A stretch of 64,000 bases of DNA from an uncultured Paracoccaceae bacterium (lineage in GTDB: Bacteria; Pseudomonadota; Alphaproteobacteria; Rhodobacterales; Rhodobacteraceae), in contig CANMPD010000002.1 of NCBI GenBank assembly GCA_947499635.1, positions 186,001-250,000 of the forward strand, written 5' to 3'. Both the position numbers and the translations under genes were made by a program. Shown in pieces: positions 8,865-17,274 of the stretch (positions are counted from its first letter, which is position 1; every line of letters begins with the position of its first letter). The notes beneath the pieces were generated by a model. It had not been told where the DNA came from, did not search any database, and was given only the letters and a program-made list of their open reading frames with translations.

Positions 8865-10124
8865 ATGGCACATCTCTTCACCTCAAAGCGCTATCGACTT
8901 TTGTTTTCCGCCTCAGCCATTTCCAATCTGGGCGATGGTGTTTCGTCGCTCGCCTTTCCTTGGCTGGCAACGCTGCTGACTCGCGATCCGATGTTGATTG
9001 CCCTTGTCGCTGCCGCCACCCGCCTGCCATGGCTGCTGTTTTCTATTCCTGCTGGAGTCTGGACCGATCGGCGAGACCGTCGCAAGCTGATGGTGCAGGC
9101 CGACCTCGTGCGATTTGCGCTCACTGGATGTGTGGTTGCCGTGACCCTAACACTCCCCGCCACACCTCAGGACATCGGTCCAAGCGGGGGGCTGCCTTAT
9201 ATTTATGCACTGGCCGCCCTCGCCTTTCTTTTGGGCAGCGCTGAGGTTCTGCGAGACAATGCCGCACAAACCATTCTTCCCAGTGTTGTGTCCAAGGAAC
9301 AACTGGAACAGGCCAATGGGCAACTCTGGAGCATTGAGCAAATCATGGGAGCCTTTATCGGCCCGCCCTTGGCCGGGGTTTTGATTGCCTACGCCGTTCC
9401 CGCTCCGTTTTTATTGGATACGGCCACATTTGCACTGGCCGCCGCACTGGTCTGGTGCATAACGCTGTCTGCAGACACCCCACGCACATCCCCGTCACGG
9501 TCCTGGATCTACGAAGCCCGCGAGGGGGGACACTGGCTCTGGCACCATCGAGAGATTTTACAGCTTGCCTTGATGTTGGGATGCTTGAACGCCTGTAATG
9601 CCATGACCTTGACCGTTTTGCCGCTCTTTGGTCAGGAACTCCTTGGCCTAAGCGCAGCACAATACGGAGTGTTAATCACCGCAGAGGCTGCAGGTGGCGT
9701 CATCGGAGGCCTCATTTGCCCAATGATTGTCGCCTATGTCGGAGGAAGGCGCGCGCTGATGCTGGCGCTCCCCACCATGGCCTGCGGCTGGGGCCTGATT
9801 ATGTTTTGGCCGACCCCGTGGATCGTTGCCCCGGGGTTGTTCTTAGGTATGTTCGCAGGGCTGTTATGGAATGTCGTCACGGTCTCGTATCGTCAACGAC
9901 GCATTCCGGATGCTTTGTTGGGGCGCGTGAACTCTCTGTATCGTTTCTTTGGCTGGGGCGCCTTACCGGTCGGATCCCTGATCGGCGGGGCCTTGGTCAG
10001 CCTCGGCGAAACCAACCTAGGGCGGGAGATGGCTCTGCGCCTTCCCTTTGCCGTTGCCGCCTGCGGTGCCCTCGCCCTCTGGTGCTATGCCATCTTATGT
10101 CTCAAGCTCAAAGACACGCCTTAA
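8865..10124 (+). CDS. MFS exporter (EntS/MFS_3-like)
   Basis: 419 residues with about 12 hydrophobic segments. The typical motif between TM2 and TM3 is present (IPAGVWTDRRDRRKLM, the D-R-x-x-R/K signature), and the N-terminus (LFSASAISNLGDGVSSLAFPWL) is that of the MFS_3 enterobactin-exporter type. It probably exports small molecules by proton antiport; the substrate is unknown. It is divergent from argD. Its stop codon overlaps the stop of the convergent ABC-2 permease by 4 bp. Confidence 0.88.
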   Translation: MAHLFTSKRYRLLFSASAISNLGDGVSSLAFPWLATLLTRDPMLIALVAAATRLPWLLFSIPAGVWTDRRDRRKLMVQADLVRFALTGCVVAVTLTLPATPQDIGPSGGLPYIYALAALAFLLGSAEVLRDNAAQTILPSVVSKEQLEQANGQLWSIEQIMGAFIGPPLAGVLIAYAVPAPFLLDTATFALAAALVWCITLSADTPRTSPSRSWIYEAREGGHWLWHHREILQLALMLGCLNACNAMTLTVLPLFGQELLGLSAAQYGVLITAEAAGGVIGGLICPMIVAYVGGRRALMLALPTMACGWGLIMFWPTPWIVAPGLFLGMFAGLLWNVVTVSYRQRRIPDALLGRVNSLYRFFGWGALPVGSLIGGALVSLGETNLGREMALRLPFAVAACGALALWCYAILCLKLKDTP

Positions 10125-10957
10125 GCCTTAAGACGATACCCCGTCGACAACATCCGCCACGCCAGCAGGCAAATCGCGAATGTGGCAGTAAAACAAACCA
10201 CGAACCCTAAAACAGGGCTGCTGTCTGATACGCCCAAAATACCAAACCGCACCCCGTCGATCAGATAAAACACCGGGTTCACATGGGACAACACCGACAA
10301 TACAGGCGGCAAAGCTTCCACTGAATAAAATGTGCCCGACAAAAAGGCCAAAGGCGTCACGATAAAGTTGGTGATTGCAGCCATCTGATCAAACCGGTTC
10401 GAATAAATCCCCGCAACGATGCCAAGCCCACCAAGAAATGCCGCACCAAGGACCACAAAGACCAAGGCAATCAACGGATGTGCCGGAATAATACCAAGGG
10501 CAAGCAAGATCCCCAAACCAATGCCAAAGGCCACAAACAGCCCACGGATGACAGCGCCTGCAAGATAGCCCAGCAAGATTTCCAACCCAGACAGCGGTGG
10601 CATCAATGTATCAACGATATTTCCCTGCACCTTGGAAATCACCAAAGACGACGACGTATTGGCAAAGGCATTCTGGATCACCGTCATCATTAAAATACCC
10701 GGCGCAAGAAACGCCAAAAACGGCACCCCCATCACATCGCCACGGCGCGGGCCAATCGCAATGTTAAAAATCAGCAAAAACAATCCCGCCGTCACCAAAG
10801 GGGCAAGCAGCGTTTGCGTCCACACCACCAGAAACCGGCTCACTTCACGATGGATCAAGGTTTGCAACCCCAACCAATTGACGCGCCCAAACCGACGTGC
10901 GCCCAATTCGATCTGATACCCGTACTGAGACCCTTGATCCGTATGTTGATCTGGCAT
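10121..10957 (-). CDS. ABC-2 type transporter permease
   Basis: 278 residues with six hydrophobic segments, including FLVVWTQTLLAPLVTAGLFL, and the ABC-2 signature region (ITNFIVTPLAFLSGTFYSV and LSHVNPVFYLIDGVRFGILG near the C-terminus). This matches the YadH/NodJ-like permease group. The start at 10957 is supported by GAAGGA 7 bases upstream. No ATP-binding partner is adjacent, so it must pair with an ATPase encoded elsewhere or outside this view. Possible substrates are polysaccharide, lipid or drug; none can be chosen from sequence. Confidence 0.88.
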   Translation of the reverse strand: MPDQHTDQGSQYGYQIELGARRFGRVNWLGLQTLIHREVSRFLVVWTQTLLAPLVTAGLFLLIFNIAIGPRRGDVMGVPFLAFLAPGILMMTVIQNAFANTSSSLVISKVQGNIVDTLMPPLSGLEILLGYLAGAVIRGLFVAFGIGLGILLALGIIPAHPLIALVFVVLGAAFLGGLGIVAGIYSNRFDQMAAITNFIVTPLAFLSGTFYSVEALPPVLSVLSHVNPVFYLIDGVRFGILGVSDSSPVLGFVVCFTATFAICLLAWRMLSTGYRLKA

Positions 10958-11179
10958 TGTGATATCCTTCAACCCTATGGCAATAATTCTCCCTGCATAA
11001 CCGCTGTATCCCGCAACGCAAGATCGTTTGGGCACATCCGCATCAGACACAGACCCATTATAATCATCCCTCTTGTATCTCCGGATCAGGTGACTAGAAT
11101 GACCCGGAAATTTCGAAATTTGATGACGACCTCATGATCACTGTGACTTTGGGGTTCGAGTCCCTTGGAAAGGCAAAAA

Positions 11180-11761
11180 ATGTCCTGGACAGACGAACGC
11201 GTCGAACTGCTCAAAAAGATGTGGGGCGAAGGTCAATCGGCCAGCCAAATCGCAAAAGAACTGGGCGGGGTGACCCGAAACGCGGTGATCGGCAAAGTCC
11301 ACCGTTTGGGTTTGTCTAATCGCGCGACCACCAGCACCAAAGCTGCAACCGAACCAAAGGAAAAGCCCGCGCCAAAGCCCAAGGTGCAGCCAAAAACCGA
11401 ACCTGCGCGTCCCATCACGCCGCAAGCCACAACGCCTGCAGCGACGACCAGTGCGCAACCCAAGCCACCGGTTCCTGCGCGCAAACAGATTATCCCCGCC
11501 GGCCAGCCTTTGCCTCCACAGCCTTCTGCAAATGAAATCAGCCCTGAAGCCTTAGCAAAGGTGAACGAAGTTGAGAAGAAAGCCAAAAGGCTCACGTTGA
11601 TGGAACTTACAGAGCGGACCTGCAAGTGGCCAGTTGGCGATCCAGCCACCGAAGATTTCTGGTTCTGTGGCCTACCGGTCAAGCAAGGTAAGCCCTATTG
11701 CGAAGCCCATGTCGGTGTTGCCTTTCAACCCATGAGTTCGCGGCGCGAGCGGAAACGGTAA
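11180..11761 (+). CDS. gcrA: GcrA family cell-cycle regulator
   Basis: 193 residues. The N-terminal HTH (MSWTDERVELLKKMWGEG, then SASQIAKELGGVTRNAVIGK) is followed by a long Ala/Pro/Lys linker. The conserved C-terminal RNA-polymerase sigma-interacting part has TCKWPVGDP, FWFCGLP and YCEAHV. In Caulobacter GcrA works with sigma-70 at promoters carrying CcrM-methylated GANTC. A GAGTC lies 18 bp before this start. The ATG at 11180 has GGAAAGG 6 bases upstream. It is followed by a duplicated 12-mer and a strong terminator. Confidence 0.95.
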   Translation: MSWTDERVELLKKMWGEGQSASQIAKELGGVTRNAVIGKVHRLGLSNRATTSTKAATEPKEKPAPKPKVQPKTEPARPITPQATTPAATTSAQPKPPVPARKQIIPAGQPLPPQPSANEISPEALAKVNEVEKKAKRLTLMELTERTCKWPVGDPATEDFWFCGLPVKQGKPYCEAHVGVAFQPMSSRRERKR

Positions 11762-11779
11762 AACGTCTACGCCCCCACA

Positions 11780-11803
11780 AACGGATATGGCAACGGATAT
11801 GGC
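11780..11803 (+). repeat. Tandem duplicated 12-mer after gcrA
   Basis: AACGGATATGGC occurs twice in direct succession, starting 18 bp beyond the gcrA stop codon and before the terminator. Confidence 0.85.
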
Positions 11804-11834
11804 GCAAGCCAATACGGCCAAAGCCCAAAATACA

Positions 11835-11866
11835 AAAAACCCCCAGCACCTATGTGCCGGGGGTTT
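11835..11866. terminator. Bidirectional terminator between gcrA and YHS gene
   Basis: CCCCCAGCAC-ctat-GTGCCGGGGG with A residues on the left and TTTTCT on the right. There is one A-C mismatch in an otherwise 10-bp stem. It serves both convergent genes. Confidence 0.9.
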
Positions 11867-11890
11867 TCTATTTCGCAGTTACCACTGAAA

Positions 11891-12409
11891 TTAGTTGGTA
11901 ACAGGTGCCAGTGAAGAGAAGTTAGGGATTGTGTTGGTTGATGCGTCTACTGGCTCAATGTCTGGCCAGTTGCCCTCTGCCAAATCCAGGTTCCCTGGAA
12001 TGTCTTCTTCGAAAAACGTCACAACAGTTTTCGTGATGTTCAAATACAGTTTATCGTCAACGATGCGCCAAAGATTTGGGTTACCTGGAACCTTACCACC
12101 TCTGGATACGCCATAAGCGCAGTGACCGTCGTACTGTGGAGCGTAATGCTCAGGGTCGCTTAAAAATGTGTCGCGATTTTCTTCTGTTGCAAATGCAAAT
12201 TTCGCCCCATTGTACTCAGTTGTAATACTGGCAAGACCTTTAACACCTTCAGGCTGTTCTTGGCCAACAGGAGCTTGTGACAGACCGTAATACGCCACCA
12301 CGTCATAGCCAGAAACCGCATAGCCGGTTTCATCCACATATTGCTCGCCTGCGAACGCTGGCATAACAGATGTCAGGGCCAATGCAGCACCTAGCACGAG
12401 ATTTTTCAT
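11891..12409 (-). CDS. Secreted YHS domain-containing protein
   Basis: 172 residues. A signal peptide (residues 1-20, ending AFA) is followed by a YHS-like domain: SGYDVVAYY, then FAFATEENRDTF, PEHYAPQYDGHCAYGVSRG. YHS domains are short modules thought to bind metal; the Cys and His of GHCAYGV may take part. The start at 12409 has AAAGGAACTGACC before the ATG. The function is unknown; it is probably periplasmic. It is transcribed divergently from the yghU-like gene across a 367-bp region. Confidence 0.85.
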   Translation of the reverse strand: MKNLVLGAALALTSVMPAFAGEQYVDETGYAVSGYDVVAYYGLSQAPVGQEQPEGVKGLASITTEYNGAKFAFATEENRDTFLSDPEHYAPQYDGHCAYGVSRGGKVPGNPNLWRIVDDKLYLNITKTVVTFFEEDIPGNLDLAEGNWPDIEPVDASTNTIPNFSSLAPVTN

Positions 12410-12776
12410 GGTCAGTTCCTTTCGAGTTTCCTTACTCAGAGTGGCTACCTGAGCGTATATTGTTAAAATAGCGTACCAGAACCGCTTGCGCAGCCCCACT
12501 CACAACCCTGTGTCCAGTCGTGTGAATTCAGCTCACTTTCAGCATAAAATTGAAATATTACCGCACAGCTTACAAACACACCCTGGGCGCTCGTTTTCAG
12601 GGAAAACCCTTAGGGAAAACACAGGAAAATTCAGAAAAAACAATATGTCTGTAAATTAAGAATATATTCACAACCACCCATTGGAATCTCTCAAAGGATG
12701 ATTACCTTGTTTCGCGAGCCTCAGAAATATTAGGTCTGAGAGCACTGCCCATATTTTCGAAAAAACGAGGATCCCC
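12410..12776. promoter_or_regulatory. Divergent intergenic region, YHS gene and yghU
   Basis: 367 bp, A/T-rich towards the yghU side. It contains a direct repeat AGGGAAAAC (12599-12607 and 12612-12620, period 13 bp), which could bind an activator. No gene or RNA is seen. Promoters for both flanking genes must lie here, but no clear -35/-10 pair was identified. Confidence 0.5.
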
Positions 12777-13628
12777 ATGAGCGACACAGCATATACTCCC
12801 CCTAAAGTTTGGGTATGGGACCAAGCAAACGGCGGCGAATTCGCCTCGATTAACCGTCCTGTCGCCGGTGCGACACGTGAAAAAGACCTGCCCGTCGGCG
12901 AACACCCTTTCCAGCTACACTCCATGGCGACACCTAATGGTGTCAAAGTCACCGTTCTGTTTGAAGAGCTCCTCGAAGCTGGATTTACAGATGCGGAATA
13001 CGATGCCTGGCTTATTAGCATCAGCGACGGTGATCAATTCGGGTCCGGTTTTGTTGACGTAAACCCAAATTCTAAAATCCCAGCTCTGATCGACAACACA
13101 GGTGACGCCCCTGTTCATGTCTTTGAAAGCGCCTCAATCCTCTTCCACTTGGCGGAAAAATTCGGCGCGTTCCTCCCCAAAGACGGCCCCGCCCGTACAG
13201 AGGTGATGAACTGGGTCTTCTGGCAAATGGGAAGCGCCCCATATCTGGGCGGCGGGTTTGGCCACTTCTATGCCTATGCCCCCGAAAAGTTTGAATACCC
13301 AATCGACCGTTTCACGATGGAGACAAAGCGTCAGCTTGATGTTCTAGACCGTGAATTGGCCAAAAAGCCATATATTGCCGGTGATGACTATACGATTGCG
13401 GATATGGCGATTTGGCCATGGTACGGCCAACTGGTCTTGGGCCGCCTATACAGCGCCGCCGAATTCTTGGATGTCGCCTCTTATGAAAACGTCGTGCGTT
13501 GGGCGAAAGAAATTGATGAACGTCCTGCGGTTAAACGCGGCCGTATGGTCAATCGCTCGTTTGGCGACGCTGACATGCAAATGCCTGAACGCCACAGCTC
13601 TGCGGACTTTGACCGTGTGGGCAAATAA
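12777..13628 (+). CDS. yghU: YghU-type glutathione S-transferase / disulfide reductase
   Basis: 283 residues. An N-terminal extension (WVWDQANGG) precedes a thioredoxin-fold GST domain with NPNSKIPAL and the glutathione-binding ESASILFHLAEKFG. The C-terminal helical domain holds WQMGSAPYLGGGFGHFY and the N-capping IADMAIWPWYG. This is the Nu-class YghU family, which has glutathione-dependent disulfide reductase and peroxidase activity in E. coli. The 283-residue length matches that family. It is single, with a terminator right after the stop. Confidence 0.94.
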   Translation: MSDTAYTPPKVWVWDQANGGEFASINRPVAGATREKDLPVGEHPFQLHSMATPNGVKVTVLFEELLEAGFTDAEYDAWLISISDGDQFGSGFVDVNPNSKIPALIDNTGDAPVHVFESASILFHLAEKFGAFLPKDGPARTEVMNWVFWQMGSAPYLGGGFGHFYAYAPEKFEYPIDRFTMETKRQLDVLDRELAKKPYIAGDDYTIADMAIWPWYGQLVLGRLYSAAEFLDVASYENVVRWAKEIDERPAVKRGRMVNRSFGDADMQMPERHSSADFDRVGK

Positions 13629-13656
13629 CCCAACACGCGTCACATCACATTGAAAC

Positions 13657-13693
13657 AAAAGGCCTGCATATTTCATGCGGGCCTTTTTATTTT
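13657..13693 (+). terminator. Terminator after yghU
   Basis: AAAAGGCCTGCAT-attt-CATGCgGGCCTTTTTATTTT: a long stem followed by a U-rich run on the plus strand. The A-run on the left allows weak action for the convergent SseB-like gene. Confidence 0.9.
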
Positions 13694-13699
13694 AACTGC

Positions 13700-14494
13700 C
13701 TACCGCAAACGTGGTGGCGCATCCGGGTCACTCCCCGGGATTTTCGGAGCATAGGTTTTTGCCTCTTGCGGCTGAGGCAACTCAAACCGCAAACCAACAC
13801 GCGCCAAACGTGCGGCCATCGTATCCGTAGGCTCAAAGAACCCGACATCCAATGCGCCTGCCTCTAATCCGGAAAAGGTCAAAGCCTCGCCAACCGCTTT
13901 GGCCAAGGCCCCCTCGGCGCCAGACGTTACGCCAACGAACCCCAACAAATGCCCTGTTCCACCACCTGCATAGGTAACGCCGACGAGATAGGCACTTTGT
14001 GCGAGGCCCACCGCGGTTGCCAATTTGCTGTCCAATGCGGTCAACAACACTTCCGGCAGACCTTTGGGTGGCAGCAATTCTTCAAGTTCGGCTTCCACTT
14101 CTCCCGGCGCATGGGACAAAGTCTCGGCCAACCATGTCATTCCCTCTGCGGGTATCAAAATGGACGAAGGCGCAACCTCTAGGTTCAGCCCCAGTCCGAT
14201 GCCCTGCCCGTCCAACATTTGAACGATCACGCGCCCCGACAAAGCCGCATAAGGCACCACCCGCTGCGCAAACGCGGCCAAACGTTCTTCGCGATCAAAG
14301 ACCAATACGAATTGGCCTTCGTCGGTTTCAAACACATCCGGCGCCAAGATCTCGCCTTCGGGTTCACGTGCCAACAAAACAAACAACTCTGCATCCGCAA
14401 GCCGTTCAAAAAACCGCAGCCGCAGGGCGTCATCGTGGGGCGAGGCCTCCATAACAGCATGAGCCTGATCCAGAGGGGTGGTGAGTTCAGTCAT
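13700..14494 (-). CDS. SseB-like N-terminal domain protein
   Basis: 264 residues, acidic and soluble, without membrane segments. The first half has the SseB N-terminal pattern (FFERLADAELFVLL, FVLVFDREERLAAFA, then a strand-rich segment with GLGLNLEVAP). The second half is an alpha/beta region ending in a Pro-rich tail (PGSDPDAPPRLR). SseB-domain proteins are widespread in Rhodobacteraceae and their role is not established. It converges on the yghU terminator. The region upstream is the long spacer before kpsT. Confidence 0.8.
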   Translation of the reverse strand: MTELTTPLDQAHAVMEASPHDDALRLRFFERLADAELFVLLAREPEGEILAPDVFETDEGQFVLVFDREERLAAFAQRVVPYAALSGRVIVQMLDGQGIGLGLNLEVAPSSILIPAEGMTWLAETLSHAPGEVEAELEELLPPKGLPEVLLTALDSKLATAVGLAQSAYLVGVTYAGGGTGHLLGFVGVTSGAEGALAKAVGEALTFSGLEAGALDVGFFEPTDTMAARLARVGLRFELPQPQEAKTYAPKIPGSDPDAPPRLR

Positions 14495-14902
14495 TTATTA
14501 CGCTCCTTTGGGGCTGCGCAAAGAGACACCAGCGCCCGTGATCCAAAACCATGGCTATTGTCCCGTCCACCACGTTGCAAGAGCTGTCGACAAACAGACC
14601 GGCATTGCGCGACGTAAAATATGTTAAAGCAACATTCGAACGCGGCATCATGGTTAACAAATCGTTTATAAATCGCTTCAAAATCGACATATTTAAGACC
14701 CATTCGGCCCGTAACTTGTTAATCATGTTACGATAGATTTGGACGAAAGCAGAGATCTTTTCAAAATAATTTGACTGTGATTTAAAAGGCTTAACCAAGT
14801 CATATAGGGTAACATTCAAAGATCGAACCATACAACAGCTGGAAATATCCAGTTTAAAAGCCACCTACTTAATGTAGTCATATTGGATTTTGTGAACGAA
14901 CC
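14495..14902. promoter_or_regulatory. A/T-rich spacer upstream of capsule operon
   Basis: 408 bp, noticeably more A/T-rich than its surroundings. It must carry the promoters of the SseB-like gene (minus) and of kpsT (plus). A TTGACT near 14770 could be a -35 element but has no convincing -10 at 16-18 bp. No gene or hairpin was found. A/T-rich leaders of surface-polysaccharide operons are often silenced by xenogeneic repressors, which is inference here. Confidence 0.45.
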
Positions 14903-15562
14903 ATGTTGGAATTTGTGAATGTCAGCAAGTCCTTCTGGACCGGCACACAGCGCAAAGTGATCTTGGACCAAGCTTCTTTTAAAGTTGAGCTTGGCAAATC
15001 TCTGGGGATTCTTGCCCCCAACGGCACAGGTAAAACCACACTTATCAATATGATGGCCGGACTTGAGAAGCCAGACGAAGGAACCATCCATCGTAACTGC
15101 AAAATCTCATTCCCTCTGGGGTTTATGGGCGGGGTCGTTAACCGCTTATCCGCGATGGATAACGCTCGCTATATTGGCAACCTTTATGGGCTAGATCCAG
15201 ATTACGTCGAATCTTTCTGCCGGTGGCTCTGTGGTTTGGGTGAATATTTCGACCAACCCATCGGCACATATTCCGCAGGGATGAAATCACGGTTTACCTT
15301 CTCGCTGATGCTGGCTTTGGATTTTGACATCTACCTTGTGGATGAAGGCATGCCATCGACCACAGATGTGGAATTTAACAGAAAAGCAGGCACAATCCTG
15401 CGCGAGCGCCTAGAGACCACGACAATGATTATCGTGTCCCATCAGGCTGAGACTCTCGAAAAATTTGCAAGCTCTGCCGCGGTTTTACGCAACGGCCACC
15501 TTCACTTATTTGACACTCTGGAAGAAGCGAAACAGCTCTATGACTATGAAAACCAGGGCTAA
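14903..15562 (+). CDS. kpsT: Capsular polysaccharide ABC exporter, ATP-binding protein (KpsT-like)
   Basis: 219 residues, the usual KpsT size. The Walker A is LAPNGTGKTT (first P-loop Gly replaced by Ala), the ABC signature is YSAGMKSR, the Walker B is FDIYLVDEG, and the switch His is in IVSHQ. KpsT energises export of group 2-type (Kdo-linked) capsule across the inner membrane together with KpsM, but no kpsM lies in this window. Its 3' end overlaps the next gene by 23 bp (if that gene starts at 15540), which suggests translational coupling. Confidence 0.93.
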   Translation: MLEFVNVSKSFWTGTQRKVILDQASFKVELGKSLGILAPNGTGKTTLINMMAGLEKPDEGTIHRNCKISFPLGFMGGVVNRLSAMDNARYIGNLYGLDPDYVESFCRWLCGLGEYFDQPIGTYSAGMKSRFTFSLMLALDFDIYLVDEGMPSTTDVEFNRKAGTILRERLETTTMIIVSHQAETLEKFASSAAVLRNGHLHLFDTLEEAKQLYDYENQG

Positions 15563-17270
15563 AAAGTACCGTATACGTCGTTCTCCGAAAGAGGGCGCGC
15601 CGGCCACTGCACAGCCTATTGCTGCGCCAGGGTCAGACAGCCCTGCACAAAACACCGACGCAGCGGCGGAGACTGCTCAGCAACCGGTGGATGGCAACAC
15701 GCCTCCAAATGCAGGAAAGCCACGCAACAAAAAATCGCAATTTACTGGGGTCAGCAGCGGGTCGACAACAGGCAAGCAAACCACTCCCGGGCGACGCACA
15801 TCAGACACTGGTGACGCGCGCCCTGATTTCACGTCAATGTCCACTGACATCGAAGAAATCAAACGCGAAGGTCTGTCAGGGCGACAGCTGCGTTTGGCAC
15901 GCCGTGTCGCACAAAAGCACAATTTACAGGTTGAGTCAGACTTTGACGCCATTCGCATGCTTCGGCTCAAAGGGATTGACCCTTTTCAACGCAGTAACTC
16001 GCTCGAATTGGTCGTCGCAAAGGATTCCAATTCAGCCGCAGATACCGGTGCCGTCACCACAGCCCGCGCGGCACAAGCAAAAACCAACTTACCCGCCGAA
16101 ACAGAAATTCTAAGCCCCGCGGAACGGCGTGATCGCGAAATTCGCACCATTCAGCTGGAAATCGCAAAACGCCGGCGCCGCAAATTGCGGCTTCTCGGGG
16201 TTCGCCTCGCCGCATTTGTGTTGTTTCCGACAGTGGTTGCCGGTTACTATTTTTATGCGATGGCAACGCCGATGTATTCAACCACCGCCTCTTTGTTGGT
16301 GATTAAGGCCGATACCGAAGGGTCAGGCGTAGGTGGATTGTTCAGTGGCACTCAATTCGCCACCACAACCGAGGCTGTGACGGCACAAGACTTCTTACAA
16401 TCCCGCGAGGCCATGCAGGCCCTAAACGAATACGAAGCTTTTCGGGAACATTTTTCACAGCCTTGGATCGACCCGCTGCAACGTCTGGATCCAGAGGCCA
16501 GCAATGATGAAGAATTTAAACTCTACAAGCGCAACGTAAAAGTTGGTTACGACCCCGCCGAAGGTATGGTCCGCCTAACAGTCACCGCAGCGGACCCCAT
16601 GTTGGCAACCCAGTTTGCCGAGAGGTTAATCCAGGTCACCCAAGCACGCGTGAATGGCCTGTCACAGGAAAAACGTGATGACCAAGTCAGCTATGCGGAA
16701 AAAACCCTTACCCAGGCAACACAACAACGCCGGGATGCCCAAGAAGATCTCGTTAAATTGCAGCAGCAAAATGCAATTTTAGACCCTCAGGGCGTCATCG
16801 CTTCTTTGCGGTCGCAGATCTCAACGTTTGAGTTGCAACTGCAAGAGAAGGAACTGGAACTTGCCGCTCTTTTGGACAACACACGCCCCAATCAAGCCAA
16901 AGTAGATGGCACGCAGGCGGATATCCAACGCCTTCAAAATCTCATCCAACGGTTGAACGAACGCATGGTTGATGCCTCCGCAGGCGAAAATTCGCTTGCC
17001 TCTATGAGCGTGCGAATCCAGATGGCTCAGGCCGATCTGGCGACCCGCGATCTCATGCTGCAATCCGCCTTACAACAACTGGAATCCGTGCGTTTAGAGG
17101 CCGATAAACAGGTCCGATATTTAACCACTGCGGTTGAGCCAGTTCCTTCGGATCAACCGTCCAAACCGCGCAAGTTTGAAAATACGGTTTTGGCTTTCTT
17201 GATCTTTTCCGGTATCTACCTGTTATGCTCATTGACAGCATCCATTCTCAGGGAACAGGTATCCTCGTAA
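15540..17270 (+). CDS. kpsE: Capsule export inner-membrane protein, KpsE-like, with long cytoplasmic extension
   Basis: 576 residues (574 if started at the second ATG, 15546). About 215 residues of Ala/Pro/Thr-rich and basic N-terminal sequence precede the first TM (about 218-240, LLGVRLAAFVLFPTVVAG). The periplasmic part contains the chain-length/Wzz-like start (MYSTTASLLVIK) and long coiled coils (about 390-500). A second TM near the C-terminus (VLAFLIFSGIYLLCSL) is preceded by a Pro-rich PSDQPSKPRK. This is the polysaccharide co-polymerase layout of KpsE, which links the exporter to the outer-membrane channel. Typical KpsE is near 380 residues; the excess is the N-terminal extension. It overlaps kpsT and sits 4 bp before kdsA. 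Confidence 0.88.
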   Translation: MTMKTRAKKYRIRRSPKEGAPATAQPIAAPGSDSPAQNTDAAAETAQQPVDGNTPPNAGKPRNKKSQFTGVSSGSTTGKQTTPGRRTSDTGDARPDFTSMSTDIEEIKREGLSGRQLRLARRVAQKHNLQVESDFDAIRMLRLKGIDPFQRSNSLELVVAKDSNSAADTGAVTTARAAQAKTNLPAETEILSPAERRDREIRTIQLEIAKRRRRKLRLLGVRLAAFVLFPTVVAGYYFYAMATPMYSTTASLLVIKADTEGSGVGGLFSGTQFATTTEAVTAQDFLQSREAMQALNEYEAFREHFSQPWIDPLQRLDPEASNDEEFKLYKRNVKVGYDPAEGMVRLTVTAADPMLATQFAERLIQVTQARVNGLSQEKRDDQVSYAEKTLTQATQQRRDAQEDLVKLQQQNAILDPQGVIASLRSQISTFELQLQEKELELAALLDNTRPNQAKVDGTQADIQRLQNLIQRLNERMVDASAGENSLASMSVRIQMAQADLATRDLMLQSALQQLESVRLEADKQVRYLTTAVEPVPSDQPSKPRKFENTVLAFLIFSGIYLLCSLTASILREQVSS

Positions 17271-17274
17271 GATT

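Noticed and set aside
10121-10957. ABC-2 permease as the missing KpsM of the capsule operon
   Set aside because: It is on the opposite strand, 4 kb away and separated by unrelated genes; its sequence looks like YadH/NodJ-type permeases, though this cannot be settled by eye.
11145-11170. GGTTCGAGTCC, like the T-arm of a tRNA, just before gcrA
   Set aside because: No matching 7-bp acceptor stem, D-arm or anticodon arm can be placed within 80 bases upstream; the string overlaps the ribosome-site region of gcrA.
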